Assembly (NCBI GenBank): GCA_026702755.1
Contig: JAPPBX010000043.1
Location: 17,072-81,071 of the forward strand
DNA: 64,000 nt
Reading direction: 5' to 3'
Source: Candidatus Poribacteria bacterium
GTDB taxonomy: Bacteria; Poribacteria; WGA-4E; WGA-3G
Within the stretch, counting starts at the first letter, position 1. Each line of letters opens with the position of its first letter. A program made the position numbers and the translations under genes. Below the pieces are notes generated by a model, which saw only the letters and a program-made list of their open reading frames with translations, was not told the origin of the DNA and ran no database searches. This document shows positions 33,149 to 41,553 of the stretch, piece after piece.

Positions 33149-34190
33149 CCTCCAACTTTTGAAGTTTTTCTTCTAACTCCGCGACCCGTTTTTGGAGTTT
33201 CGTGAATTCAGGGAGCAGTTCCGGCAATTTCCGGGTTGCGGCGTGGATTCGCAATTCCTGTTTGTGGGGACGCGCGGGGAATCCGGACAGATGGCTTCCC
33301 GCGGGCATATCCTTTGTAACTGCGGATTTCGCATAGACAACGCTATCTTCGCCGAGTGTCAGATGCCCGGCTGCACCGCCGTGCCCCGCAATATTGACTC
33401 GGTCGCCGAGCGTTGTGCTGCCAGCAATACCGACCTGTGCGGCGAGGCAGCAATCTTCCCCAATTTCAACGTTGTGTGCGATCTGAACGAGATTATCCAA
33501 TTTAGTGCCGCGTTTGATAAGCGTTTCGGAGAGCGTCGCTCTATCAATCGTCGTATTCGCGCCGATCTCAACGTCGTCCTCAATGACGACGGTGCCAATC
33601 TGCGGGATTTTATGGTGCCGGTTGCTAACGGGTGCGAATCCGAAGCCGTCGCTTCCGATGACCGCCCCACAGTGTATGATCACCCGATCACCGATGGTTA
33701 TCTCTTCTCGGATACTGACGTGTGAATAGATAAGTCCATCAACACCTATCTTACTTCCCTCACCGATGCAGACAAAGGGTTGGATAACAGTGTCATCCCC
33801 GATTTCAACATTGTCGCTGATGCAAGCGAATGCCTGAATTGAGACGCGCTCACCGAGTTTAACGTTCTCTCCCAAAATTGCTGTCTCATGGACCCCCGGT
33901 AGTGCTTGATGGTTTTTGTCATACGAGAACATTTCCAGCACTTTAACGAAAGCCCAATACGGATTTTCAACGCGAATTGTTGGCTTTCCGTTCCCCTTAA
34001 CACCGTGGCCAATAATAATCGCACCGGCTTGCGTCGTTGCTATAGCAGCGATATATTTGGGATTCGCGACAAACGTAATTTGAGTCGGGAGTGCCTCCTT
34101 GATTCCGGAAACCCCTGTAATCTCAATATCACCATCCCCAGAAAGATCGCCATTCAAGCGTTCACAAATTTCTTTGAGTTTCATACGCAT
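33138..34190 (-). CDS. lpxD: UDP-3-O-(3-hydroxyacyl)glucosamine N-acyltransferase
   Basis: 350 residues. N-terminal uridine-binding domain (MKLKEICERLNGDLSGDGDI, ITFVANPKYIAAIATT), then a left-handed beta-helix of hexapeptide repeats (ILGENVKLGERVSIQAFACI, VIEDDVEIGANTTIDRATLS). The catalytic histidine is in RVNIAGHGGAAGHLTLGED. The end is a coiled coil (KLQKRVAELEEKLQKLE). LpxD adds the N-linked acyl chain in lipid A synthesis, so the organism likely makes lipid A. Family length matches. Located after skp and bamA, the typical order bamA-skp-lpxD. Confidence 0.96.
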   Translation of the reverse strand: MRMKLKEICERLNGDLSGDGDIEITGVSGIKEALPTQITFVANPKYIAAIATTQAGAIIIGHGVKGNGKPTIRVENPYWAFVKVLEMFSYDKNHQALPGVHETAILGENVKLGERVSIQAFACISDNVEIGDDTVIQPFVCIGEGSKIGVDGLIYSHVSIREEITIGDRVIIHCGAVIGSDGFGFAPVSNRHHKIPQIGTVVIEDDVEIGANTTIDRATLSETLIKRGTKLDNLVQIAHNVEIGEDCCLAAQVGIAGSTTLGDRVNIAGHGGAAGHLTLGEDSVVYAKSAVTKDMPAGSHLSGFPARPHKQELRIHAATRKLPELLPEFTKLQKRVAELEEKLQKLEDES

Positions 34191-34202
34191 CTATAATAGT
34201 CA

Positions 34203-34290
34203 TCAGTCTTCGGTTTTCAGTCATCAGTTACAAGAGGTTTGGTTAAACGAAAGCCTCTTAACTGACAACTCTTAACTGATAACTGACAAC
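34203..34290. repeat. short interspersed repeat (AACTGATAACTGACAACT family)
   Basis: CAGTCATCAGTTACAAG followed by CTTAACTGACAACTCTTAACTGATAACTGACAACT units, partly inverted to each other. It fills the gap between lpxD and skp. Confidence 0.65.
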
Positions 34291-34853
34291 TATTCCTCGT
34301 TTTTGTCCTTCTTGTCGTCTTCATTCATCAAGCCGATTAACTGCTGCGTCAAATCGTAGTCCTTTTTCACATAAAGCGTGATGAGCCGTTTTTCAAGGAT
34401 GATGTCGTAGTTTTCGGCTTCACCAACTTGGATAATGAGTTCTTGAAGACCGTTGTAAATCGGTTCCATCAACTCTTGCTCTTTTTCAAGCAGTGCTTGT
34501 TGACCGACCTCGACCTCACGTTGGTATTCCTGTTGTTTGAGGAGAATTTCGTTGTCCAAATCCGCGGTCTGTGCTCTTTCGACGAAGAGCTCGGTTTTTG
34601 CCTTCTTCTCTTGTAGCGTCCTGATTTCGTCTCCCAGCTGCTGTAACTTCGCTTTCAGCCGTTCACTTGCCGCTTGGAGCAGTTGAGTTGCGTCCTTCGC
34701 TTTTGCAGATCCTTCTAAGACTTGTTGTGTGTTCACGACACCGATTTTGAAGGCTTGCTGCCCGATGCTTCCAGTACTAAAACAGAAGGCTGTGAGACCG
34801 ATAATTAATATTGTTAGGCGTACTTGGTAAGCACCCAACCGAAATGGTTTCAT
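34290..34853 (-). CDS. OmpH/Skp family periplasmic chaperone
   Basis: 187 residues with AAGGA upstream. Signal peptide residues 1-31 (LTILIIGLTAFCFSTGS). Then the Skp start KIGVVNTQQVLEGSAKAKDA, a long coiled coil with QQLGDEIRTLQEKKAKTELF and EVEVGQQALLEKEQELMEPI, and IIQVGEAENYDIILEKRLIT, which is the usual C-terminal strand. The acidic tail EDDKKDKNEE is species-specific. Skp trimers escort outer-membrane proteins to BamA, whose gene is directly upstream. Confidence 0.92.
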   Translation of the reverse strand: MKPFRLGAYQVRLTILIIGLTAFCFSTGSIGQQAFKIGVVNTQQVLEGSAKAKDATQLLQAASERLKAKLQQLGDEIRTLQEKKAKTELFVERAQTADLDNEILLKQQEYQREVEVGQQALLEKEQELMEPIYNGLQELIIQVGEAENYDIILEKRLITLYVKKDYDLTQQLIGLMNEDDKKDKNEE

Positions 34854-35046
34854 AATTTAAATCCTTTCTTTCTTTTAAGAAAGAAATTAGTTGCCTCATT
34901 CTCTGCAGTTCTGACATTTGCTGCCAGAACTTCGAGTGTATGCGTTTGTCCATGATTTCCCGCCTTTTGGAGCGAGAACTTTAAAGGGGTGTTATCCCTA
35001 CCCTTAACTTTGATAGCCGCCACGAATTGCGTTGTGAATCCTTTTC

Positions 35047-37503
35047 TTAGAATCCGGGTCCAACTGTGAAGTGGAATTTACCAGCGGGTTCACCGGTAAC
35101 GCGGTCCAACCCATATCCCCAACCCAACCGAACTAACATACCGAGCATGGTAAACCGGGCTTCAAGACCGAGTCCTCGTTTCAAATTGATTTGGGTAAAG
35201 GGGTTTGTAACACTTTCATCCCACACCTGCCCTATGTCGAAAAACAGAGCTCCTGTAAGCTGCTGAGAGATGGGAACTCGATATTCCAAGTTGGCGAAGA
35301 ATACCTTGTCACCACCATAAGGATTAGGAATACCCGATTCATCAGGATCGGGGTAGATTTCCCAATCTTCGTAGCCACGAATGCTATCTACACCGCCGAG
35401 GAAAAAGCGTTCATAGAATAGGTAATAGGCATCGGTGCTTTTACTTCGCATGTAACCGGCGCGGGCATGTGTGGCAATGACATGGTTCCACCAAGGGCTA
35501 TAGAACCAACTGGTGTCCGCGTAGTATTTTTGGAATTTGTTATCCGCTCCCAAGAAACCGCCAGAGTATTCATAAGAGAGTGTGTGAAATGAACCTGCCG
35601 TTGGATCAAATAGGGAGGTGCGATAGTCGCGGGTATCCCTTCCAAGGGCAAATAGGATACTTCGCGTGGAGCGGTCGTATAGTTTTTCATCAAGGTTGTA
35701 TGACTGCACACTTTCGTTCCGAAAGCGCACGGACAGATCGATGTCGTGTGCGATTGGTCGTCCGAGTGTTAGCGATGCGCCGCGTCTTGCCCAAATGTAC
35801 CGATCATATATGGAATTGCTTCCCAACTGACGATTATAGAGCGCACCCACCGTTCCGTAGTAGCGGCGGAAGCGGCGGTTGTTGTAGATTCTGGCGTTAA
35901 GCCGAGTTGGTGTCCCCAAAATCCAGGGGGTTCCAAAACTGAGTTCGGCTGTGTGATGGTCACGGGTGCCTAATTCGCCCTTTACGTGTACCCGATAAGC
36001 GCGCCCGCGGAAATTGTTTTGTCCAACCTCTGCAACACCGAAGATTCCGCCTTCACTGCCGTAGCCACCACCGAGACTCAACATTCCCGTTCGGGGTGTT
36101 TCCGCGATGTTAACTCTTAACTCTTTTCGGTTTTCTTCGGATGTATCACTCGGGACAAAATCGACGGCACGGATAAAAGACCCCATCTGGAACAAACGTT
36201 GCCGCGCTTTGCGGAGTGCTTTCACATCTAATAACTCATCAGACTTGATTTTCAGGAAATCCAGTTCGCGTTTGACAACGTGTTCTTTCGTTTTTTCTAA
36301 TCCGGTAATGGTTACCTTATCAATAATTATGACATCTCCTTCGTTAATGCTCAAGGTGATGTCAACGACACCATCTACTTCATTGAAGACGGGGCTGGGT
36401 AGGACTTCCGAAAGTAGGTAACCTTTATCGAGGTAAGCCTGCTGTAATTTCGCGATTGATTCGTCGAAGGTACCGCGGTTGAAAATCTCACCTTCTGCAG
36501 GGTCGAGCATGCTTCGTATCTTTTTTTCCGAGAAGAGGGTTTTCGCGCCGCCATCTACTTCAATTGTGTAAGTGCCTATAATAAATTCGGGTCCTTCATC
36601 AACGGTGATGTCAAGCATTAAACCGGTCTTGTCTTCTGTGAATCGTTTTTCATAGCCGTGGACCTTTACCTGTGCGAACCCGCGATCCTGATAATAATTT
36701 CGGAGATTGAGAGATAAGTCCTCTTCTTCAAAGAGTATCTGATCGAAAGGCTTACCAATACGGGTTTTGAGTTTTTTCCGTAGTGTGTTGTCGGAGACTT
36801 TTGTACTTCCAATAAAGTTGATCTCCTCGATCCGCACCCTCGGTCCTTCGTTTATCTCAAAAGTGACCTGAACAGTATTAGCTTCATCGTCTCTATCTCC
36901 GAGATGGGTTTGGATACCGACGAGATAATACCCTTTTTCATGATAAAGTTTCTCAAGTGCTCGTTCGCTTTCCCATCGTCGCCGGTCACTATAAATTTCT
37001 GAAGGGCGGAGCGTAATCTCATCTTTGAGTTTGCCGATGCTCAAGTTTTCGTTTCCGATAATGTTAATCCCGGAAATCTTTGGACTTTCGACGACTTTAT
37101 AGATAACTTCTAATCCACCGCCTTCGACGGGTTCCACGTCTACGTTAATTTCGGAGAAGAAACCCGTGTCTTTATAAAGACTTTTCAGGTCTTGCGTAAG
37201 GAGTTCTTCGGATACTTCGGAGCCGACCTGCGTCTGGATAAGGGTACGCAGCATATCTTCGGAACTCGTTTTCACGCCTGCAAAAGAAATTTTCTTGACG
37301 AGGAGCATCGCGTCAGCAGGTGGTTTGGTGGCACTTGCTGTGGTGTCCTTGTCGGCTTCTAATTTGTCCTGTTGCTCGGCGGTTGCGGCTTGGGGACCGA
37401 ACACTGTATTTGTCGTTTCTGTCGCTTCTTCCGCAAAAGCGGTGATCGCCGCAAGTCCGACGATTAGGCTTATCAGAATCAGAATGTTTTTTGATGCATT
37501 CAT
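35047..37503 (-). CDS. bamA: outer membrane protein assembly factor BamA
   Basis: 818 residues, GGAGG 9 bases upstream. A signal peptide (ILILISLIVGLAAITAFAEE) is followed by an acidic stretch. Five POTRA domains come next, each with the pattern I-F-GN-x-S-x-LR, e.g. KISGINIIGNENLSIGKLKD, RIEEINFIGSTKVSDNTLRK and IDKVTITGLEKTKEHVVKRE. The Omp85 barrel starts at about 490 and has DSIRGYEDWEIYP, the (V/I)RG(F/Y) loop 6 motif. It ends in a terminal Phe (FHFTVGPGF). BamA folds beta-barrel proteins into the outer membrane. Order bamA-skp-lpxD is conserved in diderms. Confidence 0.96.
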   Translation of the reverse strand: MNASKNILILISLIVGLAAITAFAEEATETTNTVFGPQAATAEQQDKLEADKDTTASATKPPADAMLLVKKISFAGVKTSSEDMLRTLIQTQVGSEVSEELLTQDLKSLYKDTGFFSEINVDVEPVEGGGLEVIYKVVESPKISGINIIGNENLSIGKLKDEITLRPSEIYSDRRRWESERALEKLYHEKGYYLVGIQTHLGDRDDEANTVQVTFEINEGPRVRIEEINFIGSTKVSDNTLRKKLKTRIGKPFDQILFEEEDLSLNLRNYYQDRGFAQVKVHGYEKRFTEDKTGLMLDITVDEGPEFIIGTYTIEVDGGAKTLFSEKKIRSMLDPAEGEIFNRGTFDESIAKLQQAYLDKGYLLSEVLPSPVFNEVDGVVDITLSINEGDVIIIDKVTITGLEKTKEHVVKRELDFLKIKSDELLDVKALRKARQRLFQMGSFIRAVDFVPSDTSEENRKELRVNIAETPRTGMLSLGGGYGSEGGIFGVAEVGQNNFRGRAYRVHVKGELGTRDHHTAELSFGTPWILGTPTRLNARIYNNRRFRRYYGTVGALYNRQLGSNSIYDRYIWARRGASLTLGRPIAHDIDLSVRFRNESVQSYNLDEKLYDRSTRSILFALGRDTRDYRTSLFDPTAGSFHTLSYEYSGGFLGADNKFQKYYADTSWFYSPWWNHVIATHARAGYMRSKSTDAYYLFYERFFLGGVDSIRGYEDWEIYPDPDESGIPNPYGGDKVFFANLEYRVPISQQLTGALFFDIGQVWDESVTNPFTQINLKRGLGLEARFTMLGMLVRLGWGYGLDRVTGEPAGKFHFTVGPGF

Positions 37504-37555
37504 GATTAACTATCCTCCTGTGTCTTACATGTCTCCGCTCGCGTTTATAATTCCT

Positions 37556-38437
37556 TCATGCCTCAGAATTGTAGATCGGGGTGCCGTAGCTGTTTGCAAA
37601 CTTCCGAAATGCGGCAATTAGTTTTTCTGTTATTTGTCCGGGCTGTCCATTCCCGATGGGGCGCTGGTCTATTTTCACAACGGGTATAACTTCGGCGGCT
37701 GTGCCGGTGAGGAAGCATTCATCAGCAATATAGAGGTCGTGCCGTGTAAAAACACGCTCCTCAACCCGCATACCCGCTTCACGGGCGATATCAATAACGC
37801 TGTTTCGAGTCACACCCTCCAAAATCCCCATGTGAACGGGTGGTGTGACAAGTACCCCGTTCTTGAGCCAGAAAATATTATCGCCACTACATTCGACGAC
37901 GTAACCTTCGGCATTGAGCATCAATACCTCTTCTGCGCCCGACTGTTTGCCCTCAATTTTTGCTAAGATATTGTTTAGATAGTTCAATGACTTAATGCGC
38001 GGGTTAATGGCTTCCGCGTAATTTCGTCGGACAGAGACGGTTACGATCTCCAATCCCTCTTCATAAAACTTTTGTGGGTAGAGGGTGATTTTATCTGCAA
38101 TAATTATTATGCTTGGCTTTGGACATTTAGCCGGATCGAGTCCGAGATCCCCTACCCCGCGAGTTACAACCAGTCGAATATAGGCTTCTGTGAGATGGTT
38201 CCGACGGAGTGTTTCCAGAACCGTTGCCTCCATCTTTTCAATGGACATGGGGATCTGTAACATAATTGATTTCGCAGAGTCGTAAAGCCGCTCAAGGTGT
38301 TCATCGAGTTTAAAGACCCTGCCGTTATAGGAACGGATGCCTTCAAAAACGCCGTCCCCATAAAGCAATCCGTGGTCAAACACCGAGACTTTCGCTTCTG
38401 CTTTGGGTAAAAATTCTCCGTCGATATAAATCAACAT
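37556..38437 (-). CDS. ilvE: branched-chain amino acid aminotransferase (class IV PLP)
   Basis: 293 residues, beginning MLIYIDGEFLPKAEAKVSVF, with GGAGGCC 11 bases upstream. Class IV fold: DHGLLYGDGVFEGIRSYNGR, then RLVVTRGVGDLGLDPAKCPK, then RRNYAEAINPRIKSLNYLNN with the PLP lysine, EVLMLNAEGYVVECSGDNIF, GILEGVTRNSVIDIAREAGM and CFLTGTAAEVIPVVKIDQRP. The NNILAKIE and ECSGDN features fit archaeal/bacterial IlvE better than D-amino-acid transaminase. It catalyses the last step of Leu, Ile and Val synthesis. Located after bamA on the same strand. Confidence 0.93.
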   Translation of the reverse strand: MLIYIDGEFLPKAEAKVSVFDHGLLYGDGVFEGIRSYNGRVFKLDEHLERLYDSAKSIMLQIPMSIEKMEATVLETLRRNHLTEAYIRLVVTRGVGDLGLDPAKCPKPSIIIIADKITLYPQKFYEEGLEIVTVSVRRNYAEAINPRIKSLNYLNNILAKIEGKQSGAEEVLMLNAEGYVVECSGDNIFWLKNGVLVTPPVHMGILEGVTRNSVIDIAREAGMRVEERVFTRHDLYIADECFLTGTAAEVIPVVKIDQRPIGNGQPGQITEKLIAAFRKFANSYGTPIYNSEA

Positions 38438-38669
38438 TTTTTAATTATGGCCTCCTGATCCAAAGAAACACCCAAGCAAAACCCGTCATTACATTTCGGG
38501 CAGGTTTCTGGTTATCCTGAACTGATATTTTAGAGTTGTGCAATTAATAAAAATAAATAGAGCCTTTCAGATCCTTAATACTGTTGGGACTCACTGGAAA
38601 CCGGGGACCCCACCCACCACTGGGAAGGGGCACTAAATCTAATGGCGCGGTGTCCAAGGAGGCCCATCG
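38438..38669. other. G+C-rich, potentially structured intergenic segment
   Basis: About 38575-38665 the plus strand holds GTTGGGACTCACTGGAAACC, then CCCCACCC...GGGAAGGGG (local stem), then GGTGTCCAAGGAGGCCC. Short pairings (TTGG/CCAA, GCCTT/GAGGC) could close a larger structure. It is much richer in G+C than the flanking AT-rich DNA. No known RNA family could be recognised and the strand is unclear. Confidence 0.25.
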
Positions 38670-39377
38670 TTAAAAAACCTTTCCGTCAACGAGTTGAACA
38701 ACTCTGTCTACTTGCTGGGTAAGTTCTTGATTATGCGTTACGATAACGAAAGTTTGTCCAGATTTCGAGTTTAGATCCCATAGAAGTTCCAGCACTGCTT
38801 CGCTGCTTCGCCGGTCGAGGTTGCCAGTCGGTTCATCAGCGAGGACAACCTTCGGTTTATTGATTAAAGAGCGTGCAATTGCGACGCGTTGCCGTTCACC
38901 GCCGGACAGTTGACTTGGGAAGTGCGAAAGTCTTTCAGAGAGTCCAACGTAGTCAAGCAGTGCCTCTGCCTCTTCGTAAACCTGTTTATCGTTTGAGGTT
39001 GTTATTAAAGCCCCCATTGCGACATTCTCAAGTGCGGTAAATTCCGGTAATAAGTGATGGAATTGAAACACAAATCCTATTTCCTTATTCCGAAATCGAG
39101 CGAGCTCCGTATCGGGTAGCGTGAAAATGTCGTGTTCGTCGTATAAAACGCTTCCTGTTGTCGGTCGGTCAAGCGTCCCAATAAGATGGAGTAGTGTGCT
39201 TTTCCCTACTCCTGATGCACCGATGATCGCAAGTAATTCTGACATATATATTTCAAGATTGATGCCTTGAAGTACTGGAAGTTCCGCCTCGCCATCATAG
39301 TAGGACTTGTGTAAATCTACAACGCGGATAATTGTCTCTGCTGGATTCGGCACAGGCTTCCTCTTTTTTCTATTCAT
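38670..39377 (-). CDS. lolD: lipoprotein-releasing ABC transporter, ATP-binding protein
   Basis: 235 residues. Walker A GASGVGKST, Q-loop FVFQFHHLLPEFTALENVAM, signature LSGGERQRVAIARSLINKPK, Walker B VVLADEPTGNLD, H-loop VIVTHNQEL. The LolD-type segment after the Q-loop (HHLLPEFTALENV) points to the lipoprotein release subfamily. It powers transfer of lipoproteins from the inner membrane to LolA. It lies 49 bases after the permease gene, separated by a palindromic repeat. No ribosome-binding site is evident at the ATG. Confidence 0.93.
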   Translation of the reverse strand: MNRKKRKPVPNPAETIIRVVDLHKSYYDGEAELPVLQGINLEIYMSELLAIIGASGVGKSTLLHLIGTLDRPTTGSVLYDEHDIFTLPDTELARFRNKEIGFVFQFHHLLPEFTALENVAMGALITTSNDKQVYEEAEALLDYVGLSERLSHFPSQLSGGERQRVAIARSLINKPKVVLADEPTGNLDRRSSEAVLELLWDLNSKSGQTFVIVTHNQELTQQVDRVVQLVDGKVF

Positions 39378-39385
39378 TCGGTACC

Positions 39386-39405
39386 GGTGCGGTTAGAACC
39401 GCACC
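39386..39405. repeat. palindromic repeat between lolC and lolD
   Basis: GGTGCGGTT, AG loop, AACCGCACC, flanked by TACC/ACCTACC, the same family as at 26186-26206. It is only 9 bases before the lolD start, so it could influence lolD translation. Confidence 0.75.
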
Positions 39406-39426
39406 TACCAGTCAAATGCGTAAGTC

Positions 39427-40881
39427 CTATTCATGTTGCAAGGCTTCGACCGGCTTCAAATTTGCCGCCTGCCATGCTGGATACAGCGTTGCAAGCCAGC
39501 AGATCAAAAATGAAAGTGCGTTGATGAAGATGACAAAAAACCAATTGATCTGTATCGGCAGCTGATTCATCTGGTAGACTTGACTCAGCCCAAGATCTGC
39601 GAGCGAAATCGGTCTAACGGCGCAATAGAGCGCGAACCCTATTACGATGATCCATAAAACGCCGAGTCCAAACTTCCACCCTCCACCGCGCGGCAGTGCT
39701 CGTCGCAATGCAATAAACACTTGTAAGAAAACTGGCACAATAAGTGCAAGCGTGAACCAGTAAGAAGGTCTCACATTATTGAAACTCAGAAGCCAACAGA
39801 GCGAGAGACCGAGAGCAGTACCGAGCATCGTTCCCAGTAACCCGATAACGCTGCCCTGAATCATAAATATTTTCATGATGTTGCCCCGTGATGTACCGAG
39901 CGTCCGTAGAGTGCCGATTGCCTTTGTCTTTTCCATCACGGTCATAATCAGTGTGCTTGCGATGTTAAAAGCCGCGACTAAAATAATAAGTGCTTCAATA
40001 ACAACGGTGAGGATTTTCTCCATACGAAGTGCCGAGAAGAGTGGTGCCTGCATCTCCATCCACGTTCTTGCGTCCGGCATCCCCTCTAATACACTAAACT
40101 CGACGGTGTCCTCAATTCGTCTGGCAATCTGTGGTGCCAACTCCGCGTCAATTAATCGGACAAAGATGGCATTTATCCGGTTCGGTTTGTTATACAATTT
40201 TTGGGCGGCATCTATATGGATAAATCCGAAATTGTTGTCGTAAACTGCCATCTCGGACTCATAGAATCCAATCACAACGAAGTTCGCCAGATCCGGCACG
40301 AACATTGATTCGTTTATTTTCACAAGTTTAACGATAAGCCGTAGAACATCGCCTTTGATAATGCCGAGACGGGCTGCCAAGCGTGCCCCGAGAACAATAC
40401 CGCCGGTAATAGTTTCATCTCTGATGAGCCGAGCGTCTTCAAGAAATGTCGAGTTCAGAAAGTTGGTTGATCCATCTACAAATTCTGAGAAGCCGGTGAC
40501 TTTGTTTTCCTGAACTGGATCGATGCCTTTAATATAAATTACGTCCTGAATGGAGTCACTATGTTCTGGAAAAACACCAATCTGCGACAAAACAACGGGC
40601 GAAGTAGCGACGACTTCATCAATTGCTTCAATCTGCTCAATCCGATTTTGGTAGTTATCGAAATAACTGTGACCATGCAAATGAAAAACAACGTGTGCTT
40701 CGTTGGCAAGAAACCGATCTTTTAGTCCATGCTCAACGCCGTTTAAGACAGCAATCGCAAGAATTACGGTTGCTACACCGAGCGCAACACCACCGATAGA
40801 GATGATGCTGATAATTGAGATAAAGGACTGTTTTCGCCGTGAGCGTAGGTAGCGGGAGGCTACGAACCATTCAAATCTCAT
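39427..40881 (-). CDS. lolC: lipoprotein-releasing ABC transporter permease (LolC/LolE family)
   Basis: 484 residues, larger than the usual 400. N-terminal MRFEWFVASRYLRSRRKQSF and a first membrane helix (IISIISIGGVALGVATVILA) match LolC/E. A large periplasmic MacB_PCD domain (about residues 50-270) follows. Then come three or more FtsX membrane helices (VVIEALIILVAAFNIASTLI, VMEKTKAIGTLRTLGTSRGN, IQGSVIGLLGTMLGTALGLS). An extra 70 residues between the last helices (PRGGGWKFGLGVLWIIVIGF, QLPIQINWFFVIFINALSFL) are unusual. The start overlaps the GNAT stop (ATGA). Only one permease gene is present, so it may act as a homodimer. Confidence 0.9.
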   Translation of the reverse strand: MRFEWFVASRYLRSRRKQSFISIISIISIGGVALGVATVILAIAVLNGVEHGLKDRFLANEAHVVFHLHGHSYFDNYQNRIEQIEAIDEVVATSPVVLSQIGVFPEHSDSIQDVIYIKGIDPVQENKVTGFSEFVDGSTNFLNSTFLEDARLIRDETITGGIVLGARLAARLGIIKGDVLRLIVKLVKINESMFVPDLANFVVIGFYESEMAVYDNNFGFIHIDAAQKLYNKPNRINAIFVRLIDAELAPQIARRIEDTVEFSVLEGMPDARTWMEMQAPLFSALRMEKILTVVIEALIILVAAFNIASTLIMTVMEKTKAIGTLRTLGTSRGNIMKIFMIQGSVIGLLGTMLGTALGLSLCWLLSFNNVRPSYWFTLALIVPVFLQVFIALRRALPRGGGWKFGLGVLWIIVIGFALYCAVRPISLADLGLSQVYQMNQLPIQINWFFVIFINALSFLICWLATLYPAWQAANLKPVEALQHE

Positions 40882-41450
40882 ATATCCTCAGACGAGATAG
40901 GAGCTAATGAATTAAAGTCCACCTTTAGCATCCCGTATCCCATTAAATCCTCAAAGTTGTCCCATTTTTTGATGTGTTGCCGGAAGCATCCTTCGTAGCG
41001 CATCCCGATTTTTTCCAGCACCCGTCCTGAAGCAGGGTTTCTTTTGAAGTGTCTCGCATGAATTCGGTTCAACTTTAATACTTCAAAACCATACGCAACA
41101 ACTGCTCCTGCTGCTTCTGTGGCATACCCGCAGTTCCAATAAGGTTTACCTATCCAGTAACCGAGTTCGCCATTTTCGTTCTTTAGGTCGAGTCTAAGTT
41201 CTATTCCGCCGATTAAGTTTTTGTCTGTTCTAAGTGTAATTGCGAAGTTTAGTGCTTCGTCTTTTTCAAACTTGTCGGAACAGGCGCGCATCCATTCTTC
41301 AGCCATCCCATCTTCGTAGGGGTGCGGCATATTCGTTAATGTTGATGCCACATCAAATTCACCTGCAAGGTGTTGCACATCCGCCGCATCTTCAAGTGTA
41401 AGGGAGCGAAGTAGCAATCTTTCTGTAAGGAGCGGTGGTGCGGACCTCAT
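40878..41450 (-). CDS. GNAT family N-acetyltransferase (RimJ/RimL type)
   Basis: 190 residues. LLTERLLLRSLTLEDAADVQ at the start, then IGGIELRLDLKNENGELGYW, then GKPYWNCGYATEAAGAVVAY (acetyl-CoA site, (R/Q)xxGxA-like) and LNRIHARHFKRNPASGRVLE with KIGMRYEGCFRQHIKKWDNF. This is the RimJ/RimL-like Acetyltransf_3 family, which acetylates ribosomal proteins or small amines. Its stop overlaps the lolC start by 4 bases. Confidence 0.88.
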   Translation of the reverse strand: MRSAPPLLTERLLLRSLTLEDAADVQHLAGEFDVASTLTNMPHPYEDGMAEEWMRACSDKFEKDEALNFAITLRTDKNLIGGIELRLDLKNENGELGYWIGKPYWNCGYATEAAGAVVAYGFEVLKLNRIHARHFKRNPASGRVLEKIGMRYEGCFRQHIKKWDNFEDLMGYGMLKVDFNSLAPISSEDI

Positions 41451-41553
41451 TTTTCTACGAACTCACATTTTAGTATACGGCACTGAATTGTATCTTCAAA
41501 AAAACGAACGGAGCATCAACCTTTCTGTGTGAAGTATCGGTGGTGCTATCATC

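Noticed and set aside
33192..33725. 177-residue plus frame opposite lpxD
   Set aside because: Antisense to the strongly supported lpxD gene; no recognisable domain.
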